Source: Anthopleura xanthogrammica (Eukaryota > Cnidaria > Anthozoa > Actiniaria > Actiniidae). Taken from it: 64,000 nt of DNA. Location of the stretch: assembly GCA_964019055.1 (NCBI GenBank), contig OZ025211.1:3456835-3520834 (forward strand), in the 5' to 3' direction. Each line of letters starts with the position of its first letter. Position 1 is the first letter of the stretch. Under the pieces are notes generated by a model, which saw only the letters and a program-made list of their open reading frames with translations, was not told where the DNA came from and did no database searches. The position numbers and the translations under genes were made by a program. Positions 44,901 to 56,700 of this stretch are shown here, piece by piece.

Positions 44901-45000
44901 GTCTCAGACCCTAGAATCGGTGCTTACCTTTCAAAATAGTTGTATCAGCTGTAAATGATAATGTAACGCAAATGGACAACACTACAGCAAAACACCACAT
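38981..45000 (-). CDS. Secreted CUB / Kunitz / Cys-rich mosaic protein, nine exons
   Basis: Minus-strand exons: 45000-44928, 43492-43315, 42990-42806, 42076-41986, 41618-41573, 41158-41101, 40601-40410, 39880-39692, 39297-38981. All junction phases agree (1,2,1,2,0,1,1,1), giving 442 residues. Exon 1 is a signal peptide (MWCFAVVLSICVTLSF). Exons 2-3 form a CUB domain (SGCSGSL, QCKWSID, CDYVKI, FHANYHVYG). Exon 4 is a Thr/Pro/Ala linker. Exons 5-7 are helical and charged (NALSRIIQS, NMLLKHLNAASKKATKK). Exon 8 is a complete Kunitz/BPTI domain with six Cys: CFLPKKVGPCRA, YGGCQSNGNNF, SCQSLC. Arg after the second Cys suggests inhibition of trypsin-like proteases. Exon 9 has two CP-YP-KC-CGGC-AEF repeats. 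An extracellular protease inhibitor or matrix protein is inferred. The donor at 40410 was chosen to restore phase. Confidence 0.72.
40398..40448. repeat. 19-bp perfect inverted repeat over a splice donor
   Basis: ATACCTTATTACATGAAAT (40398-40416) and ATTTCATGTAATAAGGTAT (40430-40448) are perfect inverted copies with a 13-base loop. The left arm contains the 3' end of exon 7 of the CUB/Kunitz gene and both candidate donors, GTAATA at 40409 and GTATAT at 40401. Confidence 0.9.
41201..41513. mobile_element. Foldback element in an intron of the CUB/Kunitz gene
   Basis: Left GTGAAAAACGCACTGCGCATG and TTTACAAAGAAAACCATTGG are mirrored on the right as CCAATGGTTTTCTTGGTAAA and CATGCGCAGTGCGTTTTTCAC. 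Arms are about 75-100 bases around an unrelated centre. No coding content. Confidence 0.75.
42250..42740. repeat. Tandem duplication of about 240 bp in intron 3 of the CUB/Kunitz gene
   Basis: CGTCCCTACCGAGAGTTGTT, TGTTTGTTCGGTTCGTTCCT, TTTAATAATTTGCGAATC and GGAGTAGCGTGCATTC occur twice in order (about 42269-42509 and 42527-42740). The second copy lacks a short AATTTGTCATTTAATTAA piece. Confidence 0.9.
42739..42796. repeat. Short foldback with CCATGTTGG end, copy 3
   Basis: GGTTGCCATGTTGGTTGACATAACAAAAG ... CCAACATGGCC; related to the copies at 15.2 and 37.8 kb. Confidence 0.45.
43553..44384. repeat. (AGTC)n / (AGTCGGTC)n satellite in intron 1 of the CUB/Kunitz gene
   Basis: A pure AGTC run (about 43556-43612) passes into roughly 95 units of the 8-mer AGTCGGTC and returns to AGTC at the right edge. 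The long SVGQSVSR frame it creates is an artefact. It sits between the signal-peptide exon and the first CUB exon. Confidence 0.97.
44657..44776. mobile_element. Foldback element, palindrome family A, copy 3
   Basis: CACGTGACGTCAAAGCAACTC, CAATTTGGAGGACAAAA, ATCCTGAGAATTGGA, TTCAAATTGAACTGC and ACGTGCTGCA match copies 1 and 2 in order. Located in intron 1 of the CUB/Kunitz gene. Confidence 0.7.
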
Positions 45001-47169
45001 CGTTTTCAGACAAACGAACTCGACTTGCTTATAATACCTTGCAAAGAAAAAGATGACGTCATTAGTATCATAATCAATTTTGTGTTTTTATGATATTGAT
45101 TCATTGTTTTTAATGAGTTTATTTGTTAAGAGAATTACAAACACACGGGCAATCTTATCTCTACATAAACAACAAAAAAGCTGATTTATGTCATTTCGTT
45201 TATCTATTTTTAGTGTAAGATGTTAGGTGAGAGAAAACGCAAACTAAGGAAGAATAAGACCAGTAGCAACAGCAACGACCACAAGACAAGAAACCACAGC
45301 AACTGCAGCAAAAAAAAATGACACCAACAACAGCGGCAGCAGCAAAAACAACCACAACAACCAAAAACCGAACCGAAAAGAAATCAGATCAGATCAGATC
45401 ATATCAGATCATATGCGGAACTTTATCAGTGAACTTCCACTATATTCAAGGTCATCTTGTTTGTTTCGTAGTGTGGTTGCTGTGGTAACGAATGACGACC
45501 ACGCGAAAAACAATTTGTCCCCGTTACTATACCTAGTAGAGGTACTTAGATTTCTGTTCAATATCAAAATCTTATATGTAAGCTAGTATTTTTCAACCTT
45601 CTATTTCTAAAGTACTTTCTTTAGGGCTTTAGCTAGGAATACCGTAATGAGATATTGGGCTAAATAGTTAAGGATTGATTTATAAAATAAATACGTTTTA
45701 GGGATAACGGGATTGGTGCTTTTTATAGGGATAGAACTGAACTGTACTCGGAAATAACTGACCCCCCTCTCTCCCTATCCTCCCTCTAAAAAGAGCTTCC
45801 GTTCTCGCTCTTTCGAGAAGCATGTTAGCATTGAATTTCTTTCGTCCGTGAAAAGTTGCATGTGAATAAGTTATATACGTAGATGACGAAATCATTGTGC
45901 ATTTACTAAGAACTTATTTGGAAGATTTCCAAGTAGATAGTGGAGTCATGCGTGCTTAAACTGAAGGAGTCGTGTTCGGAGGTAGTGTCACATACAAACC
46001 CCAGAAGTTTCTTCGTATAATCTCTTACACACACCAAGAGGGCTAAACTAACATTAACAATAACATTGGAGAATCGTAAATCTCGTAAAACTGTTTTAAC
46101 CTAGAGTTAATATTAGTGGATAATGATGAAAAGACCTGACGAAACAATGCGCTTTTCAGCACAAGAATAAACTCTAGCGTAATCTCTTTGGGAAGTCGGA
46201 AATCAGACGACAAGAATATCATTGACCTAAACAAGAGTTATTGATAATCTCACTCTCGTTTTCTAGCCTAAGTAAACTTTATATTCTGAGATGTAGCTAT
46301 GGTTGTTATAGACTCAATGAATAATGATCTTACCTTAAAGATGACGAGAAATCTCCGAACGTTTTTTGACTTATGAGACACTTTACAAATACGTGTTTGC
46401 GAACGGTAAAACGCCACTCAACTCACTGCTCGTTTTCATTTGATACTGCAAAAGAGGATTGTATTACAAGGTGCTGAAATCCTGAGTAAACCCCAGTAAA
46501 ACAGGAAGGGAGGAACTGAGGAACGTAACTTTAGTACCTACAACAAGAATGCTGTATGTGCAATAACATTTCCCATGTGCCCTACTGCTGCAGATCCATT
46601 TATCATCCATCATCCAGCTCTAATATCTGAGCTGAAATGGTATTCTCCCACACAAGGTAATTATGTCCATGATAAAACTTTCTCTTGACAGAAGTGAGTG
46701 GTTTCTAACGAGGTTGCGTAGTACCGGGGACAATTACATAGGATTGTTTGCTTCTAGGGTTTATTTTTGTCGGATGAACTTTCATCATTTTTTTATTTAC
46801 TTATTTTTTTTCACGAAGAAAAAATGTGGAACGGAACTTTAATTTTAATTTTAATTTTTAACAAACAAGCATCAAAGCTCACAAAGCACTATGGGAAAGT
46901 GAGTCCTGTAACAGGCAAATCAAAGGAAATATCATAAAAAAAATTACTCTGTTATTTTCGTCTGTCGAAATACATTTATTTCCATAAAAAAATGTCGAAG
47001 GAAAAGTTATCAGATGAAGTTTTTGAGGAGCCAAAAAAGCGTAAGGACTCATTTTCCCATCATGCTTTGTGCTAGAATTTGAAGCTCATGCCGCATCCAG
47101 CTGATCTGAGAACAAAATATTATTCAATCAGAGTTGAGAAAATTTGGAAAACCGAGGTGTCATCCTTTG

Positions 47170-47360
47170 TAGCCCGGCGACTCGGGAAACGGTTATTTCT
47201 TTATTTTATTTTCACATTCAATCATGAATACCATAGCGATAGTGTATAGATTTATCTCCGATATAAACTTTTATAACTCAATTTTCTCAGGCTGCATGAC
47301 ATCTCAGTTTTGCGGTGACATCTTTTGTACGTCACTATTTTAGATCAGCTGGATTGGCTA
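47170..47360. repeat. Dispersed repeat, internally deleted copy
   Basis: Same ends and word order as 34.11-34.56 kb (GCGACTCGGGAAA ... GATCAGCTGGA) but lacking about 200 internal bases. Confidence 0.7.
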
Positions 47361-47634
47361 TTATTTCAAATCGAGGCATTTGGGTCAACAATGCAGTAAA
47401 TGTATCAACAGGTATCAAAACTGACCCAAAACTGAAATTGTTTAAAGGCAATGGAGTATAACTCTGATATCTGCTATTGAAAAAAATGTCTAAAAAAAAA
47501 TCAGTGAAAGTAGATGAATTTGGAAAGGACAAGAGGGGTATCACTGCACTTGCGGTTTGGCCGCCAGCCAGTAGACCATTTTCGGGTCTCCTGTGGTTGT
47601 AAAGCCCGATGTCACCTGGGAACGATAACACTTC

Positions 47635-47643
47635 AAAATGGCG
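47635..47643 (+). promoter_or_regulatory. Possible YY1-type promoter motif of SHQ1
   Basis: AAAATGGCG, about 100 bases before the SHQ1 start. In metazoan housekeeping genes this motif often lies at or just after the transcription start. There is no TATA box nearby. Assignment is by motif and position only. Confidence 0.3.
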
Positions 47644-47744
47644 TCCACGAAGAATCGACTTTTCAAACTTTTCTTGACTTTTGGCTAAAATTTCCATTCA
47701 AATAATCCCAAGTATAAGTATTTTAAATACTATTTGAAATCATT

Positions 47745-50700
47745 ATGTTAACTCCAGCGTTTCAACTGAATCAAGAGGAGAGTTTCGTCATCGTTACCAT
47801 CAAAACACCGTATGTTAAGGTCAGCACGTGGTCTGAACATAAGTTGATATTATTTTTAGTTCATCTATTTCTTTCCCTTCTTCCACTCCATTTAAGCTTT
47901 AGTCAACCGAATATCAACATCAATGTGGAATATTTGATATCTAAAGTAACTATTAATTTATGAAGATTATCGATGTTTTACAATATTTGTTGGAGAAATT
48001 TTCTTATTTTTTAAATAGTTTATTTTAAGCTTACTATCCTTCTAGTGTTTACTTATATAAAGTTATTTAAAAATCTAATAAACCAAAAACCAAGAACTAA
48101 AAGATCTGTTGAATTTCGCATTTAGGTATAGCAATAATTCATGTGTTTAGGGGGCTTTCATTTATTAGTGTAAGGGGGGGGGGGGATCGGCAAAATCACT
48201 TGGTGTCTTTTCCAAATATTACCCAACCCCCCCTTCCTGGTTGGCAAAAATATTTTAACCCCTCTATGATTCATCCAGTTTATTACTAACCCCCTATAAA
48301 GCTGCATTAAATTAGTGACAACCCCCCCCCCCCCCCCCTATATGGCTTCCAAAAATGTGACCCCCCTCCCCCCAATTTTGCCGACCCCCCCCCCCACTAC
48401 CCTATTAAATGAAAGCCCCCTTCACTAACAATGGCACCTTTGCTAATCATTTTCACAAAAGCTCTTCACAAGTTGCTTTCTCTAAGTGACAGTTATTTGA
48501 ATAATGTAGACTCTTTGAAGATAGCTCATTCTTTGCTAGCAGAAAAATTATCTTGTGTTTTGTGTTGGAATCAATAAAAGAAATAAGGGGTTTTTAACGG
48601 CCAGGAGATCCAGATAGGGAGAAACTGTGCCAGAGGTCTTGATTATACAAACTGATGCTGTTAGGCCAGCCAAGGTCTGTTTTCAAGGTCAATTAAGGGC
48701 ACAGTTTTCCCTATCTGACTTCAAGATGGTAAATAATTTATATATATATTTTTCCCATTGACTTTTCCAATTGCTTTGCAATTTGTTTAGTTGTTTAGCA
48801 ATCCGTTATCTCAGAATACAGGACGGCAGACAGATACTGTGAAAATACTGCCCGTTCCAAAAACCAATCAGAATGCACTATTTTTAGGATACTATTAAAC
48901 CAGAAAAATAATATTTTTTGTTCAACAATTTTTTCTAGATATCTGATGTTGACTTTTTCATTGATGGGAATGAGTTTAAATTCTATGTGAAACCCTACTT
49001 CTTAAGGTAAAGTATTGATGTATTACTGTAATAGCCTTTTAGAGCAGTTTTAATTTGAGTAGGAAACACACTGTGAGTTAATTGCTTTACAGCATATATA
49101 CAGTACTATACATGCTGTAATATTAAAATTACTAAATTTTAAATAGTTACAGCTAGGGTAAGGTAGAGTATGGCTACAATTATGTTGTATCATTTCCCAC
49201 TAATACAAAAACTACTGTACCCCAACCAAACAAGAATAGCATTTTGCGAATTTTGATTGACTGTCAAATATTATTTTACAGGCTTAATCTTCCTGGTAAG
49301 GTCATTGAGGATGGACGGGAGGGTGCAACATATGATGTTGAAAAAGGTATGTTACAGTAAAACCACATATGTAATGAAATAGATTAGCAGACTTGATAAA
49401 CTTTTGCCATTAAACTGGGAAAAAAACTTGAATCAAAGGAGAGACCTAAAAAAATCTATTCACATGTGGTGCGGAGTCCAGGAATCGAACCCGAGACTCC
49501 AAAGGTGAGAGGCGAGTGCACTACCACTACACCACCAGTGATAAAAAGTCTCTTTATTTAAATGTCTAGTCATTCTATCACTTTTGGGGACACTTCACTC
49601 ACATACTACCACTATATTGAATTTTTTTAATGCTTGCACACAATGCTCAACTCACATGTTGATTTTTATGGAGGGAGAAAACTGGTGAACTTGGAAAAAA
49701 CCCTCGTAACATAGAGGAGAGAACAACACATCAGGGATCAAACCAGTGACCCAAACCTTAGGAACCACAGTGGTGAAAGACAATGTATTATCAGTGTATG
49801 CCACCTATGTTACCCATATTCTTATATTATAGTTCTAGGACCCAATTTCTTTTCATGTAAAGGTGCAAAAGCCATCTTGCTTTATTATAGCCTTTATAAA
49901 ACTTTGTTTTAGGAACATTCACTGTAAAACTACCCAAGCTTCACCAGGGTGAACACTTTGAGGGACTGGATATGCTAACATCCTTGCTTTCTCCAATCAA
50001 AAAATCCAAGATTAACCAACCTTTGATTGAGGTTATTAATGGTGAGAGATTGAGTGTTCACTTATTTTATTCATCTTAAATAATGACCTGGCTGATTTAC
50101 TATGAATTCATTTTGATTTTTGTTTTCTATAAATTTGTTTTTCTTTCAGATGATTCCAAACTAGCAGAAACTTGTGATGATTCCAGTGATGAAAACAGTG
50201 ATTTTGATTGGGAAATTGAGCAAGTTCTTTGTGAGGTAGACAAAATATCTCTCCCCTTCCCCTCCCTTCTCTCCTTCACTCTATTCAAACCTTCCTTTCT
50301 GTACCTCGCCACTAGATCAACTGTATCAATCGATTCCCTCCCTTTTCCTCTTCTCCTCTGGCCTCCCCTCAATACATTCCCTTACCATCTCAACCAATTG
50401 CTATGTTATGTCTGATAGACTACAGTATTTATGAACTTTTATTGTATTTTTAGGATGACATTTCATTGAATCTAGAATGTAAAGGTGGAGAAGGAAAATA
50501 TGGATTTGCAAACCTAAAGAAGGGAATTTTTGATAAGCGCCAGGTAGCTAAAGACATAGTGAATAATTTAGACCATCTTAGTTGTGGTGCAATGTTTTCC
50601 CATTTCAGACCATGTGTCACTCCCTAGAGAACATGCTTCATTGTTTGAGTTGTATCCATATTCATGTGATCTTCTCTTGCACAACCTTTAAACAAAGAAA

Positions 50701-53700
50701 TGATGCTCCAGGGAATGACACGTGGCCTGAAATGTGAAAAACATGGTGCCTCAATGAATAAGGTCTACATAACTACTATTTTACTACTAGTCTGCTGCTA
50801 CCACTGGCAGACCTACTCTTATTAATGATTGATTGATTTTTTTGAAGGACTTTTCAACTAAAAGATACAGTAACTTGAATACACTAGACTGTGAACGGTC
50901 CCTCCTTTTCCCTGTGGGATCAGTTGCCTCACGTTTCTGTAGACCCAAATGTGTTGGGATGGGGGTGAGTTTGAGGCAGGTTACTCAGGTCTCCTGACAC
51001 TCAAGGTGACTGATCCTGGAGGGGAAAAAGAGACTGTTCACAGGCTAGAATAACCCACCTGGCGACAACCTCATCTCTCTCATTAGTGGTTTCTTTATCT
51101 AATAAATAGATAAATAAATAGATAATAAATAAATCCCTTTTTTATAGTGGGATACAAATTCAGTATAGAGGCTTTGCACCATCACGTGATGGCAGCCATG
51201 ACAGGAGGCATAACAATAGAGTCTTTTTCCCCTGGGATACTGAATTCTTTCTCATGTAAATCAGATTAGACCAGATTCAATTGTTCCTGCCTGCTGTCAT
51301 GGCTGCCATCACATGATGGTGTAAAGACTCTATATGAATACTGGTTTCCAATTTGGCCCACTGTCACTCACACACACACTACCACTACAGTACATTATAT
51401 ATACTAGTTATACAATGGTTTCGAGTGGCATACCGTGGAATATCCCACGAGTCACTTGTAGTTTCTAGTATACACACGAGCCTTTAGGTGAGTGTGTATA
51501 CAAAGAAAATACAAGTGACGAGTGGGATATCCACTGTACATCACGAGAAACCATTGTATAACCGTTTTATCCCACACCATAGAAAATGCAAATGCGTAGA
51601 TTCAACGCGCCGTGCATGATGGGAAGGAAGGGTGAAATACCGACGTATATACAACGGCTTTCCTGCTTTCTGATTGGCTGTATTTTCTTTGGTGTGGGAT
51701 AAATTCTATGTATACAACTCAACTTACATGTTGATTTTTATGGAGGAAAGAAAAACCCTCATGGCAAAGGGGAGAACAAAACACCAAACTAACTCAAATC
51801 ACATATGATCCAACCTCAGCTGGGGCTCGAACACAGAGCATAGCATCCACTACACCACCCATGCCACCCAAGAGATCTGCTGATCCCTAGTATTCTGTTC
51901 AATTGTTTTGAAACTAGCTTAACATTTTCTTTCCATATTTGTTAAAGGAAGAACTTTATGAAATATCTGATGTGCCTGATCCAGAATCCCTGAGCTTGAA
52001 TGAAAGAAGACTTGTTCGTCTAGCAGCTGAAGACCTCAAGTTTGACCCTGAACATTATTTGTAAATATCATTGATTTTTATTTATTCTTAGTTTGCAAGG
52101 AAACGGAGAGATCCAGGATTTGTAAAAGTGGGGTGAGGGTTACAGGGTACCTCGAGCCATTGCCACAGGAAACCCATAAATGGTGGGAAAATGGTAAAAA
52201 AAATTGTGTATGAAATAGACCTTTTTAGCTTCGTATGTAAATTGCCCATTTCAGACCACATGACATTCCCTTGAGAAATGTTCTTTTGTTAAAATATTTA
52301 CACATGAAAGAATCAACTCCCAAGAGTGGCATCACATGGTCTGAAATGGGCACAACAAACAACGAAGCTAAAAAGGTCTATTGACAGAAATGAAATTTAA
52401 GAACTTCAAATAATCTAAATGAACACATTTTTTTATTTGAGCCAAACGGGTGGGGGGATGAATAGTCACCCTCTTTACCCTTCCCCCCCCCCCCCCCTCC
52501 CCTCCAGATCTGCCCCTGGAGGATTCCTGAAAGTTAATGAATGATTGATTGGCTCAAATTGCAATCTCATTCATTTTATAACAGGGCAGATTTCTTTGAT
52601 GAGGAAACTAATATACAAGCATTTCTAGAGTACAGTCCACCATGGGATAAGGAATACAAAGAACAACAAGAGAAAATTAAGGTGAAATTATGTAATGGAT
52701 AACCTACTGTATGGTTTATTATATTAGGGTTATGATGTTGAGGGAAAGGTGTTGGCTCATCATGAAGCTAGTTATTGGTGGTGGTTGCCATGGTTTTGGT
52801 GGTGGTGGAGGGTTTTGGAGGCAGTGGTACTGGTGGTGGTGGTGACGGTAGTATTGGTGATGCTTATGGATAGTGATAGTTGTGGTGGTGGTGGAGGTAG
52901 TGGTGTTTGTGCTGATAGTGGTGGTGGAAGTGTTACCAGTAGTGGTGGTGGTGGTGATAGAGGTTATGGTGGGGGCAGTGGTTGCAGTATTGGTGGTGAT
53001 AGAGGTTATGGTGGGGGCAGTGGTTGCAGTATTGGTGGTGATAGAGGCTATGGTGGGGGCAGTGGTTGCAGTATTGGTGGTGATAGAGGTTATGGTGGGG
53101 GCAGTGGTTGCAGTATTGGTGGTGATAGAGGTTATGGTGGGGGTAGTGGTTGCAGTATTGGTGGTGATAGAGGTTATGGTGGGGGCAGTGGTTGCAGTAT
53201 TGGTGTTGATAGAGGTTATGGTGGGGGCAGTGGTTGCAGTATTGGTGATGATAGAGGTTATGGTGGGGGCAGTGGTTGCAGTATTGGTGGTGATAGAGGT
53301 TATGGTGGGAGCAGTGGTCGCAGTATTGATGATGATAGAGGTTATAGTGGGGGCAGTGGTTGCAGTATTGGTAGTGATAGAGGTTATGGTGGGGGCAGTG
53401 GTTGCAGTATTGGTGATGATAGAGGTTATGGTGGGGGCAGTGGTTGCAGTATTGGTAGTGATAGAGGTTATGGTGTGGGCAGTGGTTGCAGTATTGGTGA
53501 CGATAGAGGTTATGGTGGGGGCAGTGGTTGCAGTATTGGTGGTGATAGAGGTTATGGGGGGCAGTGGTTGCAGTATTGGTAGTGATAGAGGTTATGGTGT
53601 GGGCAGTGGTTGCAGTATTGGTGATGATAGAGGTTATGGTGGGGGCAGTGGTTGCAGTATTGGTGGTGATAGAGGTTATGGTGGGGGCAGTGGTTGCAGT

Positions 53701-56700
53701 ATTGGTGTTGATAGAGGTTATGGTGGGGGCAGTGGTTGCAGTATTGGTGGTGATAGAGGTGATGGTGGGGCAGTGGTTGCAGTATTGGTGGTGATAGAGG
53801 TTATGGTGGGGGCAGTGGTCGCAGTATTGGTGATGATAGAGGTTATGGTGGGGGCAGTGGTTGCAGTATTGGTAGTGATAGATGTTATGGTGGGGGCAGT
53901 GGTTGCAGTATTGGTGATGATAGAGGTTATGGTGGGGGCAGTGGTTGCAGTATTGGTAGTGATAGAGGTTATGGTGTGGGCAGTGGTTGCAGTATTGGTG
54001 ATGATAGAGGTTATGGTGGGGGCAGTGGTTGCAGTATTGGTGGTGATAGAGGTTATGGTGGGGGCAGTGGTTGCAGTATTGGTGGTGATAGAGGTGATGG
54101 TGGGGGCCGAGGTTGCAGTATTGGTGGGGGCAGTGGTTGCAGTATTGGTGGTGATAGAGGTTATGGTGTGGGCAGTGGTTGCAGTATTGGTGATGATAGA
54201 GGTTATGGTGGGGGCAGTGGTTGCAGTATTGGTGGTGATAGTGGCCAAGATAGTGCTGGTGGTGGGAATTATTAATTTATTCCTTTGCAAATATTCTTTT
54301 ATTTCAGAGTATGGCAGCAGCAGACACTGAAGTCACTCCAGCAGATGAGACTGCAGGTACGTGATGACAACCTAACTGTAAATACACTACTGTATTACAC
54401 TATTTTTTCACAATTCTAACGATCCCTATCTGTTTTACAGATCCATTTACTGGAGAAGAAAAGGATAAATTGAGACATCTGCCAAACAAGGAATGTATCC
54501 TTTTTATCTATCAGTGTTCCTCTTTCGAGACTTTGTTGCAACCTCTACAACTTTCAGGGTCGGATCCTGGATTTTTGTTTTGGGGGGTTCGTAATTTTGA
54601 TTAGAGGGGTTCGACTGCCCTACAACTAAAGAAAAGTAATGGGGTCGATATACATCAAAAAGGAATGTTTGCTTGTTTGTTTGTTTGTTTCTTTTTTTTT
54701 AAGTATTTGTTCATAACTACAATACCACTGCTTAGATATATTTGACGACCAAATACAGCTGAACTTGTTACTTGGTTTGGTTGACATTATCTTTGCTTAT
54801 GCTTACAACCATCGCACAACTGAAGGAGAGAACACGGTATGTATAAAGCTACAGTATTTCAAGAAAAGGTTGGTGAATGTTTTGTTGCATGTTGCATTGT
54901 ACGAAGCCTGAAAAGCACTATGGGTGATTTGAATTCAAGCAGCGAAAGGTCACAACAATATGGAATTTTCCCAAACTTTGTCTGCACGTTTTTCCGGCAT
55001 ATTTCCTTCTGTGCTGACATTATTTGCATATGAATATAACACATTTCAAGCTTGGTAAGCAAAATGCAACATGCAATCAAACCTTCACCAACCTTTTTTT
55101 GAAATATCTGTACATAAGAGGCATTAGAGCAGAACAACTAACGTTACGAACGTCACGTGCCGTATCCGAGCATTTTTATTGGTTGAGCAGTGTTCTCGTC
55201 GCGATATCATGGCGCGAGTCGTTTCTATACTAGCGCAAACCAGTTTAAACTCGTTTAGACCAAAAGAGAAAGCCTGTGTTTCTCTCGTGTCAAAAATAAG
55301 TATGACTCCTCGATTCGATATGTCAGTATTGTACCAATGAAATCGTAGAAAGATTGTTTGATTTGTGATTTAGGTTGAATCTGGATGGACCATCAACAAA
55401 ATAAGTTCAACGCTTTGTTATTTTGAGGTGAGCAATAAGTATAAGTCTGCTGTAGTACTAGTAATGTTAGGTTAAGTTGAGGCGCGGGCATACGAGAAAC
55501 AAAATCGTGCAACGTTGTTGCGTTGCAAGTTGCAGAGTGTATGTTGCTCGTATAACCACCCTGCGCAACAGCAAAATTTTGTTGCGTGATTTTGTGAAAG
55601 AAGTAGAAGCTCTTTATACTCTCTGCAACCAAGAAAATTCGCGACAACTTGTCATCTTGACAACTTGAAGTTTCACGATTTTGTTGCTCTATTTCCGCGC
55701 CTTATCATAACCTTACATTACAAGCAGTACTAAATGGATGCAAAGACGGCTAAAGATGGCAAAAGGAACTGTGAGGGGGACTATTGTGTAGTTGTGTCCG
55801 CGTTTTCTAACTTTCTTTCTCTTATTTTTTATTCACCTAGACTTTTACCAACATAAATGACGTTATTACGTCCTGTTATCGTCGTTGTCTATCCTACCCT
55901 CTTCACCGTAACTGGAATCTTGTTCAGCTTGTACTAGAAGACACCAAAAAGATATTTGCTTTAGGTAAAACTATTTTATTTTATTTTCACGTTGTGTTGC
56001 GCATATTTAAATTAAACTTTAGACCGTTTTCTCGTGACGTCAGAGCGGCCATATTGGTGTTCCTAAACAATACGTTTTCCATCCTCCAGAAATTGAACTT
56101 TATTCTAATGGAAAAAACAGTTCTACATGAATAGACCAAATCTTCTAACGCGTTGCTATGTACGTTTTGACCCAATTCAAAAACTCTGGGAATAATTGTT
56201 TTTCTTTTTCATAATTTTGAACCAAAAGTTTTTATAGCAACGCGGTAGCCGATTTTGTCTATTGTTTACCAATACTAGTATGGCCGCCTTGTCATTAGTC
56301 TCCTTAGCAGCCGTTTTTGGAAGAGAGGAATGAACCGCGGGGGAATGGAACGAAAACTAAAAACGGCTGCTAAGGAGACTACCTTGTCATGTGAGTGAAA
56401 ACGATCTATACTCATTCTTTTCTTGCTACGATTTTTATTCGTCTCCTTGTTTGTTCGTTCCATTTCCATTCACGCTTAATGTCAACTTTATTTTTCGACT
56501 CTTTCCCTAGGCAAAAGAAGATTGCTCAAATGTTTGCTTGAAATCCACGTATTGTTTAATGAAGATGATCCTCGCTACATATTAAATGATCTGTATATTA
56601 CCGACTATTGTGTATGGATCCAAACAAGCAGGTATTTTGTACATCCAGGTTTCTTAATACTCGTGGAATTCCTGGAAATATCTCTGAAATTTGTAACTGC

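Larger units (their letters stand above)
45001..47744. other. Intergenic stretch between the divergent CUB/Kunitz and SHQ1 genes
   Basis: The two genes point away from each other, so both promoters should lie here. No gene is evident. It includes ATCAGATC repeats (about 45385-45412), an ATTTTAATTTTAA run (46838-46860) and the short copy of the 34.1-kb dispersed repeat. A minus-strand frame of 120 codons at 47697-47335 overlaps the presumed SHQ1 promoter but shows no domain. Confidence 0.55.

Noticed and set aside
47335..47697. 120-codon minus-strand frame head to head with SHQ1
   Set aside because: No recognisable domain, no signal or splice support; it overlaps a dispersed repeat and the likely SHQ1 5' untranslated region.
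49468..49536. Functional tRNA-Glu gene
   Set aside because: The acceptor and anticodon stems pair poorly by eye and related decayed copies with a shared body lie nearby, which favours a SINE.
50083..50415. 110-codon frame overlapping SHQ1 exon 5
   Set aside because: It is exon 5 of SHQ1 read through into the neighbouring introns.
52749..54330. Long glycine/serine-rich and Val/Leu-rich repeat frames (277 and 485 codons)
   Set aside because: They are the translation of a 42-bp minisatellite inside SHQ1 intron 8; the flanking SHQ1 exons join in phase without them.
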